From NCBI RefSeq assembly GCF_900176635.1, contig NZ_FXLN01000004.1, positions 744,001-808,000 of the forward strand: 64,000 nucleotides of DNA, given 5' to 3'. Within the stretch, counting starts at the first letter, position 1. Each line of letters begins with the position of its first letter. The position numbers and the translations under genes were made by a program. The notes beneath the pieces are model-generated. The model saw only the letters and a list, made by a program, of their open reading frames with translations, was not told the origin of the DNA and made no database searches. This DNA is from Clostridium merdae (GTDB lineage Bacteria > Bacillota > Clostridia > Oscillospirales > Acutalibacteraceae). Shown here piece after piece: positions 55,408-63,720 of the stretch.

Positions 55408-55983
55408 TTAGGGCTGTACAGCTGGCTCTGCCAGGCAACGACCCTGATAATACACAAATAACACCATTTCAATACAAGAGCGAATCGCAAAAAACAGCTC
55501 TGTTTCGAAATCTTGCCTGAGGCTGTATTTTTGCTGAACGCGCTCGTGCATATGTTCATAAATTTCATTTGCGGTCATAGGAACTTCTATTTCAGGCACA
55601 AAGTCTATGCCCTTAAAATACTCCATGTGGTCGCCCATGTAAAATAACAAATTCTGTTCGTACTGAATATGCTCAGCTAACGTTCCAGTGTAGTTAGAGC
55701 TGTGAGCCAAACAGAAAAAGTCCGAATAGTAATGGCACAGCACCCCAAGTTTTTTGGAAAGTCGGCGGTTTTCATCCTCCCACTCCAAGCGGCAGGTACG
55801 GCCTAATTTACGTTTGACCATATCTTTGCAATAACGCATGCGGTGTGGCCTGAGGAAAGAGAGAGAATGATCCGGGCAGGTATTTCCTTTTAAGAAACTC
55901 GCTTTGTTGAGCGGAACACCATATTTTGCAGACACATATTCATATACAATCATCCCAATTAGTACATGATTCGGGCTATTCAT
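55408..55983 (-). CDS. Zinc-dependent phospholipase C-like protein
   Basis: The 191-residue helical protein begins MNSPNHVLIGMIVYEYVSAK, then LKGNTCPDHSLSFLRPHRMR, LGVLCHYYSDFFCLAHSSN, AEHIQYEQNLLFYM and TANEIYEHMHERVQQKY. The His/Asp positions in N-terminal H, PDH, CHYYSDFFCLAH and EHIQYE resemble the metal site of zinc-dependent phospholipase C / S1-P1 nuclease fold proteins. There is no signal peptide, so it may act inside. The exact substrate is unknown. Confidence 0.75.
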   Translation of the reverse strand: MNSPNHVLIGMIVYEYVSAKYGVPLNKASFLKGNTCPDHSLSFLRPHRMRYCKDMVKRKLGRTCRLEWEDENRRLSKKLGVLCHYYSDFFCLAHSSNYTGTLAEHIQYEQNLLFYMGDHMEYFKGIDFVPEIEVPMTANEIYEHMHERVQQKYSLRQDFETELFFAIRSCIEMVLFVYYQGRCLAEPAVQP

Positions 55984-56136
55984 CCCGGGGAATCCACTCC
56001 TTTTTTAATATATCAGGAACACTGTCACCCACTATAACATATTTTTTATAAAAGTAAAATATTTTTTTTGATATTCCAAAACTTACTTTACATAATATTG
56101 ATAAAATAGTTATTTTTTAGTCATACATTTCTTCCC

Positions 56137-56164
56137 TTGACTTCTTTTATGTTGCCGATATAAT
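56137..56164 (+). promoter_or_regulatory. Promoter of the yitT gene
   Basis: -35 TTGACT (56137-56142), 16-base spacer, -10 TATAAT (56159-56164), 32 bases before the chosen start at 56196 and its AGGGGGA ribosome site. The gap 55984-56136 is AT-rich with no gene. Confidence 0.8.
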
Positions 56165-56195
56165 GGAATTAGATATAAAATCAGGGGGATCATTC

Positions 56196-57089
56196 ATGCA
56201 AAAATCGCACATATTGCGCAAAGAACACCTACAAATGCTTCCGAACTTCTTTTTCTCCATATTGGGAGGAATCATCTGCGCTGCTAACCTGAACACCATT
56301 ATCGTTCCTCTTAAATTGTACAATGGTGGTTTTGTTGGTATTTCTCAAGTACTCTCTGACCTTGCTATTAATGTACTACACCTGAATATTCCGCAAACCT
56401 TTAATTTAGCCGGCGTAATGATGTTAATCTTAAATATTCCACTGATGCTTGTTGCTTACCGTGAAATTAGCCGTACATTCTTTTTAAAAACAGTGCTCAC
56501 GGTAGCATCCCAGTCAATGGCGATGACCATTATTCCGGTACCAACAACTCCGCTGATTGAAGATTACTTAACAGCATGTATCATAGGTGGTCTGATTGCC
56601 GGCTCCGGCATTGGCCTCACACTTCGCTCCGGAGGTTCTGGTGGCGGAACCGATATTATTGGAGTTTATTTATCGAAAAAATACCCCAATATGAGTGTTG
56701 GCAAGCTTGGTATTTCCGTTAGCAGTATTGTCTTCTTATACTGCCTATTTCGTTTTGAAGCAGCAGTTGTGGTATACTCTATTATCTTCTCTGCGGCAAC
56801 CTCTTTGGTGGTGGACAGAACCCATTACCAGAATATCAAATCGAGTGCTATGATTTTTACCAAACACCCTGAGGTTGCAGATACAATTGTTCAGCTTTTG
56901 CACCGCGGTGTTACCTGCTGGCAGGGCTATGGCGCTTACACTCACGAGCAGTCGTATATTTTTATGACGGTGGTTTCTAAATTTGAGATTAATCGTATGA
57001 AACGAATCGTACGGGACATTGACCCCCAGGCCTTCATTATTATAAATGATAGGCTAGATATTAGCGGTAACTTTATTAAACGGTTATAG
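56196..57089 (+). CDS. YitT family membrane protein (DUF161/DUF2179)
   Basis: Start at 56196, because an earlier in-frame ATG overlaps the -10 box. The 297-residue protein begins with a basic stretch, then five or six membrane segments (FFFSILGGIICAANLNTIIV, FNLAGVMMLILNIPLMLVA, LTACIIGGLIAGSGIGLTLR, LGISVSSIVFLYCLFRF) with GGSGGGTDIIGVYLSKK between them. A C-terminal DUF2179 domain (SSAMIFTKHPEVADTIVQLL, YIFMTVVSKFEINRMKRIVR) follows. The family is common in Firmicutes, with no settled function. Confidence 0.92.
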   Translation: MQKSHILRKEHLQMLPNFFFSILGGIICAANLNTIIVPLKLYNGGFVGISQVLSDLAINVLHLNIPQTFNLAGVMMLILNIPLMLVAYREISRTFFLKTVLTVASQSMAMTIIPVPTTPLIEDYLTACIIGGLIAGSGIGLTLRSGGSGGGTDIIGVYLSKKYPNMSVGKLGISVSSIVFLYCLFRFEAAVVVYSIIFSAATSLVVDRTHYQNIKSSAMIFTKHPEVADTIVQLLHRGVTCWQGYGAYTHEQSYIFMTVVSKFEINRMKRIVRDIDPQAFIIINDRLDISGNFIKRL

Positions 57090-57119
57090 ACGTTCTGACT
57101 AATTATAGTACGATGAAAT

Positions 57120-57165
57120 AAAACCGGCGGCATCCCCTTTTAAAGGAAGAGGAACCGCCGGTTTT
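57120..57165. terminator. Terminator after yitT
   Basis: Arms AAAACCGGCGG and CCGCCGGTTTT of 11 bases with an inner TTTAAA-centred loop. It lies between the convergent yitT and acetyltransferase genes and can work in both directions. Confidence 0.9.
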
Positions 57166-57206
57166 CTATTCTATTTTAAGTAAGGTTTGGAAAGGGCTGG
57201 CTGGTT

Positions 57207-57830
57207 TTATGTATCGAGCTTAGAAATCAATTGGCTTAATGCTTCGTAAAAACGCCCGATATGCAAACCATCTACAAAACGATGGTTTAGCTCTATGGAT
57301 AGGTTCAGGCGCTTGCGGCCATTTTCTTCTTTATATTTTCCCCATGCTATGCGCGGTACGGCATCATCGGGATTCATGTCGCGCTCGTTGGACAAAGCGG
57401 TAAGCTCTACCCAAGGCAAGCAGGTATAATAAATATAATTATTGGTATCGTTATCTGTATTGATAAAACAGGTTTGTGCCTTACTCGTTTGTGCCGCTGT
57501 ACGGCAAAACTCTTCCATACTGCCGGTACAGGGAATGGTTACAATGTGGAACTGCTCGCTCCCCTTTTTTAAATCGGTAAAGCTTGGAATCCGCTCCTCG
57601 AGTAAATGTAATTCCCCATTTAGTAGCGTATACCGAAATGCTTCTATTGAATTAATCGCTCTGCTACACAGATAAATAAAAGAATAATAGAATGATAGAT
57701 TGTGCTTTTTCACATGATCATAAAGCTGCGTTACGTCCACAGTAAAAGTAACCATATAAAACGGATTTGACATCTCGGAAAAGAAATCGAATATCTCTTT
57801 TCGTTCCCAATCCTTTTTCTCAATCTTCAA
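57207..57830 (-). CDS. Chloramphenicol acetyltransferase-like protein
   Basis: The start is a TTG at 57830 (GAGGAGG 8 bases upstream), which gives 207 residues, the usual CAT length; the longer frame covers the promoter. The protein has KDWERKEIFDFFSEMSNPFY, FYYSFIYLCSRAINSIEAFR and the catalytic motif LNHRFVDGLHIGRFYEAL. The family usually has HHxxxDG; here the first His is Asn but the catalytic second His and the Asp are kept. It could acetylate chloramphenicol, but many clostridial CAT-like proteins act on other molecules, so resistance is not proven. Confidence 0.8.
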   Translation of the reverse strand: MKIEKKDWERKEIFDFFSEMSNPFYMVTFTVDVTQLYDHVKKHNLSFYYSFIYLCSRAINSIEAFRYTLLNGELHLLEERIPSFTDLKKGSEQFHIVTIPCTGSMEEFCRTAAQTSKAQTCFINTDNDTNNYIYYTCLPWVELTALSNERDMNPDDAVPRIAWGKYKEENGRKRLNLSIELNHRFVDGLHIGRFYEALSQLISKLDT

Positions 57831-57878
57831 TTTGTAATCCTCCTCATTCAAAACTTTCCCTGTTACATATTTGTTTCT

Positions 57879-57908
57879 ATTATAACGCCCTTCCATTGCC
57901 AATATCAA
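57879..57908 (-). promoter_or_regulatory. Promoter of the CAT-like gene
   Basis: On the minus strand: -35 TTGATA (complement of 57903-57908), 18-base spacer, -10 TATAAT (complement of 57879-57884). It lies about 50 bases upstream of the TTG start and argues against the longer reading frame. Confidence 0.75.
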
Positions 57909-57954
57909 ACATTATTTTGTGCTGCATTTGGTTCGAACGGATTGCATGGTATCA

Positions 57955-58005
57955 AAAAGACCCTTCCGAAAGCTGGCAGATAACTGCCATGCCTTCGGGA
58001 GGGCC
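57955..58005 (-). terminator. Terminator of the upp operon
   Basis: A long hairpin with an outer stem (GGCCCTCCCGAAGGC against GACCCTTCCGAAAGC, including wobble pairs) and an inner stem (CTGGCAG/CTGCCA), followed by TTTTT on the minus strand. It lies 29 bases behind upp. Confidence 0.85.
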
Positions 58006-58033
58006 TCTTACCTTTTATATTATGGCAAAGGAA

Positions 58034-58666
58034 TCACTGGGTACCAAAAATACGATCTCCCGCATCGCCAAGGCCGGGAATGATATAACCGGCTTCATTG
58101 AGATGGTCATCAATATGAGCACAGTAAATCGGTACATCAGGGTGTGCCTTACTGAGTGTCTCCACACCCTCGGGAGCCGCTATTACACACATAAACTTGA
58201 TGCTTTTGGGGTGGCTGCGTTTGATAATGGTGATAGCATCCACAGCAGAGCCGCCGGTTGCCAGCATAGGGTCAAGCACAATTACATCGCGCTCGTTGGT
58301 ATCAAGCGGAAGCTTGCTGTAATATTCTACCGGCTGTAAGGTCTCGTGGTCGCGGTACAAACCAATATGGCCAACCTTTGCCGCAGGAACGAGCTCCAGA
58401 ACAGCATCCACCATGCCAAGACCAGCGCGCAGAATCGGCACAAATGCCAGCTTGCGGCCAGAAAGAACCTTTGTGGTAGCCGTAGCAACCGGAGTTTCAA
58501 CCGTTGTATCTTCCAAAGGAAGGTCGCGGGTTGCCTCATAGCACATAAGCATGGCAATTTCGCCTACCAAACTACGGAACTCCTTCGAGCCAGTGTTCTT
58601 ATCCCTCAAAAAAGTCAGCTTATGCTGGATGAGGGGGTGTGTCATTTCAAATACCTGATGTTCCAT
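58034..58666 (-). CDS. upp: Uracil phosphoribosyltransferase
   Basis: The 210-residue enzyme converts uracil and PRPP to UMP (pyrimidine salvage). Motifs: HPLIQHKLTFLRDKNTGSKE, GRKLAFVPILRAGLGMVDAV, the PRPP loop VIVLDPMLATGGSAVDAI, and the uracil-binding YIIPGLGDAGDRIFGT at the end. Length and motifs are complete. It follows rpiB by 12 bases and ends the operon. Confidence 0.98.
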   Translation of the reverse strand: MEHQVFEMTHPLIQHKLTFLRDKNTGSKEFRSLVGEIAMLMCYEATRDLPLEDTTVETPVATATTKVLSGRKLAFVPILRAGLGMVDAVLELVPAAKVGHIGLYRDHETLQPVEYYSKLPLDTNERDVIVLDPMLATGGSAVDAITIIKRSHPKSIKFMCVIAAPEGVETLSKAHPDVPIYCAHIDDHLNEAGYIIPGLGDAGDRIFGTQ

Positions 58667-58678
58667 CCAATTACTCCT

Positions 58679-59125
58679 TTATAGCTTTTCTCCGTCTTCA
58701 ATTTCCTTTATCTGTGCAATTCTTCTAGCGTGGCGCCCGCCTTCAAACGGAGTCTCCAGAAAAATCTTTGCTAGCTTTACGGCCATTTCTTCATCGATTA
58801 CGCGCCCACCCATGCACAAAATATTGGCATCATTATGCCGGCGGGTTGCATCGGCACAGAATTCATTGGTACAAACCGCCGCACGAATCCCCTTAACCTT
58901 ATTCGCCGCAATTGAAATACCGATTCCGGTTCCACAACACAAAATGCCTTTATCTGCTTTACCGTCAACCACATCGCAGGCTACTTTTGAAGCAAACGGT
59001 GCATAATCAACCGATTCCTCGCTGTAACAGCCATAATCGTGATAGGGGATAGAATTTTTCTCTAAATAATCCTTAACCGCTTCTTTCAGGCGGAACCCGC
59101 CATGATCAGCTCCCAGTACTACCAT
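58679..59125 (-). CDS. rpiB: Ribose-5-phosphate isomerase B
   Basis: Start at 59125 behind AAAGGAGGG. The 148-residue enzyme begins MVVLGADHGGFRLKEAVKDY and has VDYAPFASKVACDVVDGKAD, GILCCGTGIGISIAANKVKG and RHNDANILCMGGRVIDEEMA, all RpiB hallmarks, with Cys in ILCCGTG as the catalytic base. It interconverts ribose-5-phosphate and ribulose-5-phosphate. The stop is 12 bases before upp. Confidence 0.97.
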   Translation of the reverse strand: MVVLGADHGGFRLKEAVKDYLEKNSIPYHDYGCYSEESVDYAPFASKVACDVVDGKADKGILCCGTGIGISIAANKVKGIRAAVCTNEFCADATRRHNDANILCMGGRVIDEEMAVKLAKIFLETPFEGGRHARRIAQIKEIEDGEKL

Positions 59126-59127
59126 AC

Positions 59128-59841
59128 TCAGCCCTCCTTTTGATTTTCCAGCTTCTTTTTCAGTTCCCGCTCTGCCTGAGGCAAGCGCAGGTATATGGGA
59201 AGCAGCTCGGAAGCCGTAATCGCTTCGCCCCGCTGCCAAGCACCAAAAGCAGCTTTCCCCACACCGAACGCACGCTGGTATTGCGATGGCTCTGGTGGCA
59301 GAACAGCAGCAAGCTCTTGAAACCCGTTCGTATTATAGCACAATTTTGCCCCATCTCCAACAAGAAATAATGGCTTGCTATAATTTTTACATTCTACGAT
59401 TAATTCTTGTATCGAAATTGCTCGGTCTGGCATTATGCGTTTTATTCCCTCTTCTTCTAACTGGAATACCGCATTATACACCTGGTCACGGCGGGCATCC
59501 ATTACTGCACACACAGTTGCCCCCGGCAATGCAATGTTATAAGCCATTGCCTCTAATGCAGAAACGCCAACGCAGGGCTTTCCACTGGCCATAGCCATAC
59601 CCTTTATACTGGCAACCCCAATGCGCACACCGGTAAAGGAGCCAGGCCCAGCCGCTGCTGCAAATAAATCGATTTCATTTACGGAAACGCCTACACAATC
59701 CAACACATTTTGCACCATTGGCATGAGTGTTTGGCTATGCGTAAAGCTGGTGTGAATAAAAAACTCTCCCAGTAATTGGTCATCCTCCAGCACTGCGGCC
59801 GACGCCGCGGTAGCGGTGGAATCTATTGCAAGTATCTTCAT
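59128..59841 (-). CDS. tsaB: tRNA threonylcarbamoyladenosine biosynthesis protein TsaB
   Basis: The 237-residue protein has the ASKHA-type start MKILAIDSTATAASAAVLED, then SQTLMPMVQNVLDCVGVSVN, AAAGPGSFTGVRIGVASIKG and VCAVMDARRDQVYNAVF. TsaB is the scaffold partner of TsaD in making the t6A modification on tRNAs with ANN codons. It overlaps tsaE by 4 bases and is followed directly by rpiB. Confidence 0.96.
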   Translation of the reverse strand: MKILAIDSTATAASAAVLEDDQLLGEFFIHTSFTHSQTLMPMVQNVLDCVGVSVNEIDLFAAAAGPGSFTGVRIGVASIKGMAMASGKPCVGVSALEAMAYNIALPGATVCAVMDARRDQVYNAVFQLEEEGIKRIMPDRAISIQELIVECKNYSKPLFLVGDGAKLCYNTNGFQELAAVLPPEPSQYQRAFGVGKAAFGAWQRGEAITASELLPIYLRLPQAERELKKKLENQKEG

Positions 59842-60260
59842 AGCTCTAATCCCTCAATTCGGAAAATACGCTCCTGCTCCGATTTTCCTGCGGCCAATTC
59901 AATCGTGACTGCATCGGGAGGGAGAGCGCCTTCGATATTTTCACTCCACTCAATGACTAAAACTGCTTTTGTATCCAAATAATCAAAGAAACCGGTGGAT
60001 TCCAAATCCTCCCAGCTTTCTACCCGGAACATATCAAAATGGTAGACCGTTAGGCGACCATGGTATTCATTCACAATAGAAAACGTAGGGCTGCTAATGC
60101 CCGATGTAATTCCAAGGCCAGCCGCTAATCCTCTTGTAAACGCTGTTTTTCCCATGCCCATTCCACCAAACAGCGCCAGTACTTCCCCACCCTTTAACTG
60201 TTGGGCTACCCGGCGGCCAAGCTCCTCGGTTTCTTTAGGTGAGTCTGTAACAATCTGCAA
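59838..60260 (-). CDS. tsaE: tRNA threonylcarbamoyladenosine biosynthesis ATPase TsaE
   Basis: The start is a TTG (60260) with GGGAGG about 8 bases upstream. The 140-residue protein has the Walker A GGMGMGKTAFTRGLAAGLG, SSPTFSIVNEYHGRLTVYHF and VLVIEWSENIEGALP. TsaE regulates the TsaB-TsaD complex in t6A synthesis. A longer frame (ATG at 60329) exists but lacks a ribosome site and family similarity. It begins the tsaE-tsaB-rpiB-upp operon. Confidence 0.93.
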   Translation of the reverse strand: MQIVTDSPKETEELGRRVAQQLKGGEVLALFGGMGMGKTAFTRGLAAGLGITSGISSPTFSIVNEYHGRLTVYHFDMFRVESWEDLESTGFFDYLDTKAVLVIEWSENIEGALPPDAVTIELAAGKSEQERIFRIEGLEL

Positions 60261-60456
60261 AATAGAATCCTCCCTTAACGAATCCAAAGAGCCGTACCAA
60301 TACAGTATGTCCGCAAAACGAAAAAACAACTGCGCCGCTAACAGAACTCTTTGCTAAAAAACATTTACAAAGAATTATACCACAGATAGAACAGGGATAA
60401 AAGTATTTGCTTGAACTTTCGACGCGTTCATTCTATAATAGATTCGAGGTGAATTT

Positions 60457-61605
60457 ATGTCCAGAGCTTTTGAATCGTTCAAAATGTATTTTCGAAAAAC
60501 GAACAAGCCTTTGTGGCTGTTAATGATAACCATATCTGTTTATGGTCTTCTTTTAGTAGCGAGCGTAACCCGTGCTTTTAGTGTAAACTACTTTAAAACA
60601 CAATTAGTTGCTGTAATACTGGGTTATATTGCCGCCATTATTCTAACCCGTCTGAACTACCGGGAAATTTCGAATTACTGGTACCTTGTGGCGGGCTTTT
60701 GTATTTTTCTAATTGTTTACACTTTATTATTTGGTCACTCTGCTTCTGGCGCATCCGGTGTTGATGCAAGAGCATGGATTAAACTGCCGGGGGGAACCAC
60801 GTTCCAGCCATCTGAATTAGCGAAGATTGGTTTTATGATTACCTTTCCAAAGCACCTTTCTGTTTTAGAAGAACGCGGGTTGCTACGTAACCCATTGTAT
60901 GTGTTTTCTTTGGGTGTACATGCTCTCATTCCCATGATGCTCACTCATATGCAAGGAGATGACGGTGCAGCGGTTATCTTTTTCTGCATGTTCCTTGCCA
61001 TGTCCTTTGCTGCAGGCATTCAGCTTCGTTACTTCGCCTTAGTTTTTGGCGCCATGCTAATTGGGGCTCCGTTGGCATGGAAGTATGTTTTAGCAGATTA
61101 CCAAAAAACCAGATTAATTAATATGATGAATCCGGAAGCTGACCCCCTTGGCGCTGGATTACAGCAGATTCAGGGAAAAATCTCGATTGGCTCCGGGCAG
61201 TTTTGGGGACGAGGTCTTTTTGAAGGTCCCCGTGTTGCTCGCAACAGTGTTCCAATTCAGCAAAGTGACTTTATCTTTTCCGTTGCTGGTGAGGAATTAG
61301 GATTTATTGGAACAACCCTTATTCTACTACTCATTCTTTCACTGCTTATCACCGTGCTTTACTGTGCCAGAAAATCCAGTGATTCGTTAGGCACTTATGT
61401 ATGTTTCGGATTTTTTGGAATGATTGCATCCCAAACTGTTTTTAACGTTGGTATGTGCCTGAGTTTGCTCCCGGTAATGGGTGTAACACTTCCGTTTTTT
61501 AGTGCAGGTGGCTCTTCCACGGCATGCTTATACCTTGGCTTTGGCCTCGTGCAAAGTGTGTATATGTTCCAGCATGACACCGATAAAGTACGATTACGGC
61601 TTTAA
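60457..61605 (+). CDS. rodA: RodA/FtsW/SpoVE family cell wall glycosyltransferase
   Basis: The 382-residue SEDS-family protein has about ten membrane segments and the conserved parts RAFSVNYFKTQLVAVILGYI, RAWIKLPGGTTFQPSELAKI, GAGLQQIQGKISIGSGQFWG, QQSDFIFSVAGEELGFIGTT and LPVMGVTLPFFSAGGSSTAC. The catalytic Asp fits HMQGDDGAAVIFF. It polymerises peptidoglycan with a class B PBP; RodA (elongation) is most likely, but SpoVE or FtsW cannot be excluded without a partner gene. Confidence 0.92.
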   Translation: MSRAFESFKMYFRKTNKPLWLLMITISVYGLLLVASVTRAFSVNYFKTQLVAVILGYIAAIILTRLNYREISNYWYLVAGFCIFLIVYTLLFGHSASGASGVDARAWIKLPGGTTFQPSELAKIGFMITFPKHLSVLEERGLLRNPLYVFSLGVHALIPMMLTHMQGDDGAAVIFFCMFLAMSFAAGIQLRYFALVFGAMLIGAPLAWKYVLADYQKTRLINMMNPEADPLGAGLQQIQGKISIGSGQFWGRGLFEGPRVARNSVPIQQSDFIFSVAGEELGFIGTTLILLLILSLLITVLYCARKSSDSLGTYVCFGFFGMIASQTVFNVGMCLSLLPVMGVTLPFFSAGGSSTACLYLGFGLVQSVYMFQHDTDKVRLRL

Positions 61606-61617
61606 ACCGTAGAATAG

Positions 61618-61663
61618 AAGAGCCTTCTCCGAACGAAAAATCATTCAGAGAAGGCTCTTTTTA
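61618..61663. terminator. Terminator after rodA
   Basis: Arms AAGAGCCTTCTC and GAGAAGGCTCTT of 12 bases followed by TTTTT, 12 bases after the stop codon. Confidence 0.92.
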
Positions 61664-61687
61664 AATCGAAATAACAAAAGAAAAAGA

Positions 61688-62023
61688 TCAGATCAATCCA
61701 ATCAAACGAAGCAATTCAACTACAAAACCCGTCGTTAAGAGGAGAGCAGAAAAAATCAGGAATGCAAATTTCCCCCTTGCTCTTTTGGGCGGCTCGACAG
61801 AATCGCCCGATTCGATGTTGATTCTTAGTTTTTTCAGATCGAAATAAACACTGAAAAGCCCGGCTACCATAAGAAACAAAAATACGATAGAGGTAATGAC
61901 AGACAGCGTTCCGTGCATCTCTGCGTTCCAGTATACGTTATCCCGCCATTGTATAATCAATACATAAATAACTAAAAGAAATAGAAAGACATAATATCGA
62001 AATTGATCCATTACCCTTTTCAT
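61688..62023 (-). CDS. Small membrane protein, unknown
   Basis: The 111-residue protein has three membrane segments: YYVFLFLLVIYVLIIQW (about 8-24), LSVITSIVFLFLMVAGLFSVYF (38-60) and FAFLIFSALLLTTGFVVELL (85-106), separated by a charged loop with DSVEPPKRARGK. It follows the broken secreted-protein gene by 6 bases. No family known. Confidence 0.6.
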   Translation of the reverse strand: MKRVMDQFRYYVFLFLLVIYVLIIQWRDNVYWNAEMHGTLSVITSIVFLFLMVAGLFSVYFDLKKLRINIESGDSVEPPKRARGKFAFLIFSALLLTTGFVVELLRLIGLI

Positions 62024-62029
62024 ATATTA

Positions 62030-62641
62030 TTAAGCCCTTTGGTCATAGTTTCCAACCCGACCTGTGTAATTTGCATTCTTGTAAAATATATAATTAGTTG
62101 CAGTTTTAGGTCTATTACCAATGATGGGGTCTTGATAGTAAATAGCTTCTTCAATATAGACAATTCCAACTCCTGTCAAAGCCAATGTATTCGATATTGC
62201 TATAATTGTTTTATTAACAGCAACACCGATAAATGCACCTATTATACCAGCCCATATTGTAGCTTTGCCGATTTCTGAAGCTAAACTAGTAAAATCGCTG
62301 TAAGAATAAACCCAAGTATATTTTGCGGCTTGAAGAGAATTCCCATTACTTAATATATTAAGGTTTGGTTGATTGGGTTTTTCTTTCAATAAAAGTTTAG
62401 AGTTCAGTCGCAATTCTCCACTATCCAAATCATAAGTAACAATATAATCTTCGCTACCGTCTTTAAATTCTACATATCTCGTATTTCCTTTTTGATACTG
62501 CACATATTCAACCTTTTGTCCATCAAAAACAGCAGATGTGTGTTGGGCAGGTGATCCCGCAAAAGCTGGAATACACATCATGCTAAAAATAGAGAGTACC
62601 AACACAAAACTTTACAGTCTTTTTCGAATTCCAGAAATCAT
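62030..62641 (-). pseudogene. Secreted protein gene with a stop codon inside its signal peptide
   Basis: The original start is an ATG at 62641 (with another at 62647) directly behind a perfect GGAGGT site. It reads MISGIRKRL, then a TAA stop at 62614-62612, then in the same frame the rest of a signal peptide: SFVLVLSIFSMMCIPAFAG. After that comes a 170-residue mature part with GQKVEYVQYQKGNTRYVEF, a hydrophobic stretch WAGIIGAFIGVAVNKTIIAI and YIFYKNANYTGRV. Without the stop the gene would be a normal exported protein. Translation from the GTG at 62605 has no ribosome site and would lack the basic part of the signal. Confidence 0.7.
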
Positions 62642-62764
62642 ATCCATACCTCCATAAAATTATTTAAGAAAATTGATTCATACTTCACAATTGATTTTAA
62701 ATCATATTTCTTATTAACATAATAATACCATTAATGTAAATATATGTCAACCAGACAATCTTTA

Positions 62765-62824
62765 AACCGAATAACGAAAGAGTGCAGGTCATTTCAGAAG
62801 CCTGCACTCTTTCGTTATTCGGTT
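62765..62824. terminator. Perfect 24-base inverted repeat ending the radical SAM gene
   Basis: Arms that begin AACCGAATAACGAAAGAG and end CTCTTTCGTTATTCGGTT are perfect over 24 bases with a 12-base loop. The stop codon of the radical SAM gene (62815) is within the stem. T-rich sequence follows on the minus strand. The gap 62648-62764 has no gene. Confidence 0.9.
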
Positions 62825-63720
62825 CCAGCCTGCTCCAGCCCTTGCAGCTGAAATGCTGGTATATACGCTTTTGTTGCAGAGGAACGCTCTTGCACAAAGC
62901 CATCTAGTCCCAACTCCATTAAATAGTCTTCCACCTTGTGGAATTCTCGAGCAGTAATGGAGCGGTTAATCTCTGGGTACTGGTCTGCCTTTCCACAAGG
63001 GATGTACTGTGCCATCAGGCTAACCGGTACTCCGTCCGGCAAATGCTCTTGCAGCCAGCTAAGTACCGCAATCGACTCCCGGGTATTACTGGGCAGAATT
63101 AGGTGTCGGACGACGGTACCGCGAATAAGCATACCGTTTTCATCAAACTGTGCTTTGCCAGTTTGACGTACCATCTCGAGTATTGCCTGTTTGGCATACT
63201 CGGGGTAGTTTGCCGCTCCCGAATAGCGAAGGGCAGTTTCAGCACTTACATATTTTAAATCGGGCAAATAAACGTCTACCAAGCCCTCCAACAGCTTCAG
63301 TGTTTCTACGGTCTCATAGCCACTGCTGTTGTACACTACTGGAACGGGAAGCTTTTTCAGCTTGAGAGCCTCTGCAATTGGCAAGGCAAATTGTGTCGGG
63401 CTTACCAAATTAATGTTATGCGCACCTTGTTCTACAAGGCTTTGAAAAACCTCGGCAAGCTGGGTGACGGTAAGTTCTTTCCCAACCTTTCGCAGGCTGC
63501 TAATCTCGTAATTCTGGCAAAAGACACAGCCAAGCGTACAACCGGTAAAAAAAACCGTACCAGAGCCTTTGGTTCCGCTGATGCAGGGTTCTTCCCAAAA
63601 GTGCAGTGCTGCGCGCGCTACCACGGGGAGATTGCCCATGCGGCAGAAGCCATTGCCATTGGAAGGCTCCCTGCGAACGTTACAGCGGCGGGGGCACAGG
63701 TTACACTCCTCAAAAATCAA
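62815..63720 (-). CDS. PflA-like radical SAM protein
   Basis: The 301-residue protein has an N-terminal Cys-rich part CNLCPRRCNVRREPSNGNGF and the radical SAM cluster FTGCTLGCVFCQNYEIS (CX3CX2C). It also has NINLVSPTQFALPIAEALKL and VVYNSSGYETVETLKLL. This fits the putative PFL-activase family (PflX/YgbQ-like), whose partner proteins are unknown. It is not an activase for the dehydratase, since it lacks the ferredoxin insert and lies far away. It overlaps the end of pgeF by 11 bases. Confidence 0.85.
   Translation of the reverse strand: MIFEECNLCPRRCNVRREPSNGNGFCRMGNLPVVARAALHFWEEPCISGTKGSGTVFFTGCTLGCVFCQNYEISSLRKVGKELTVTQLAEVFQSLVEQGAHNINLVSPTQFALPIAEALKLKKLPVPVVYNSSGYETVETLKLLEGLVDVYLPDLKYVSAETALRYSGAANYPEYAKQAILEMVRQTGKAQFDENGMLIRGTVVRHLILPSNTRESIAVLSWLQEHLPDGVPVSLMAQYIPCGKADQYPEINRSITAREFHKVEDYLMELGLDGFVQERSSATKAYIPAFQLQGLEQAGTE

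Noticed and set aside
56163..56195. Longer N-terminus for the YitT protein
   Set aside because: The upstream ATG overlaps the -10 box of the promoter; the ATG at 56196 has the ribosome site.
57909..58033. A gene between the CAT-like gene and upp
   Set aside because: The stretch is occupied by a promoter and a terminator hairpin, with no frame of convincing length.
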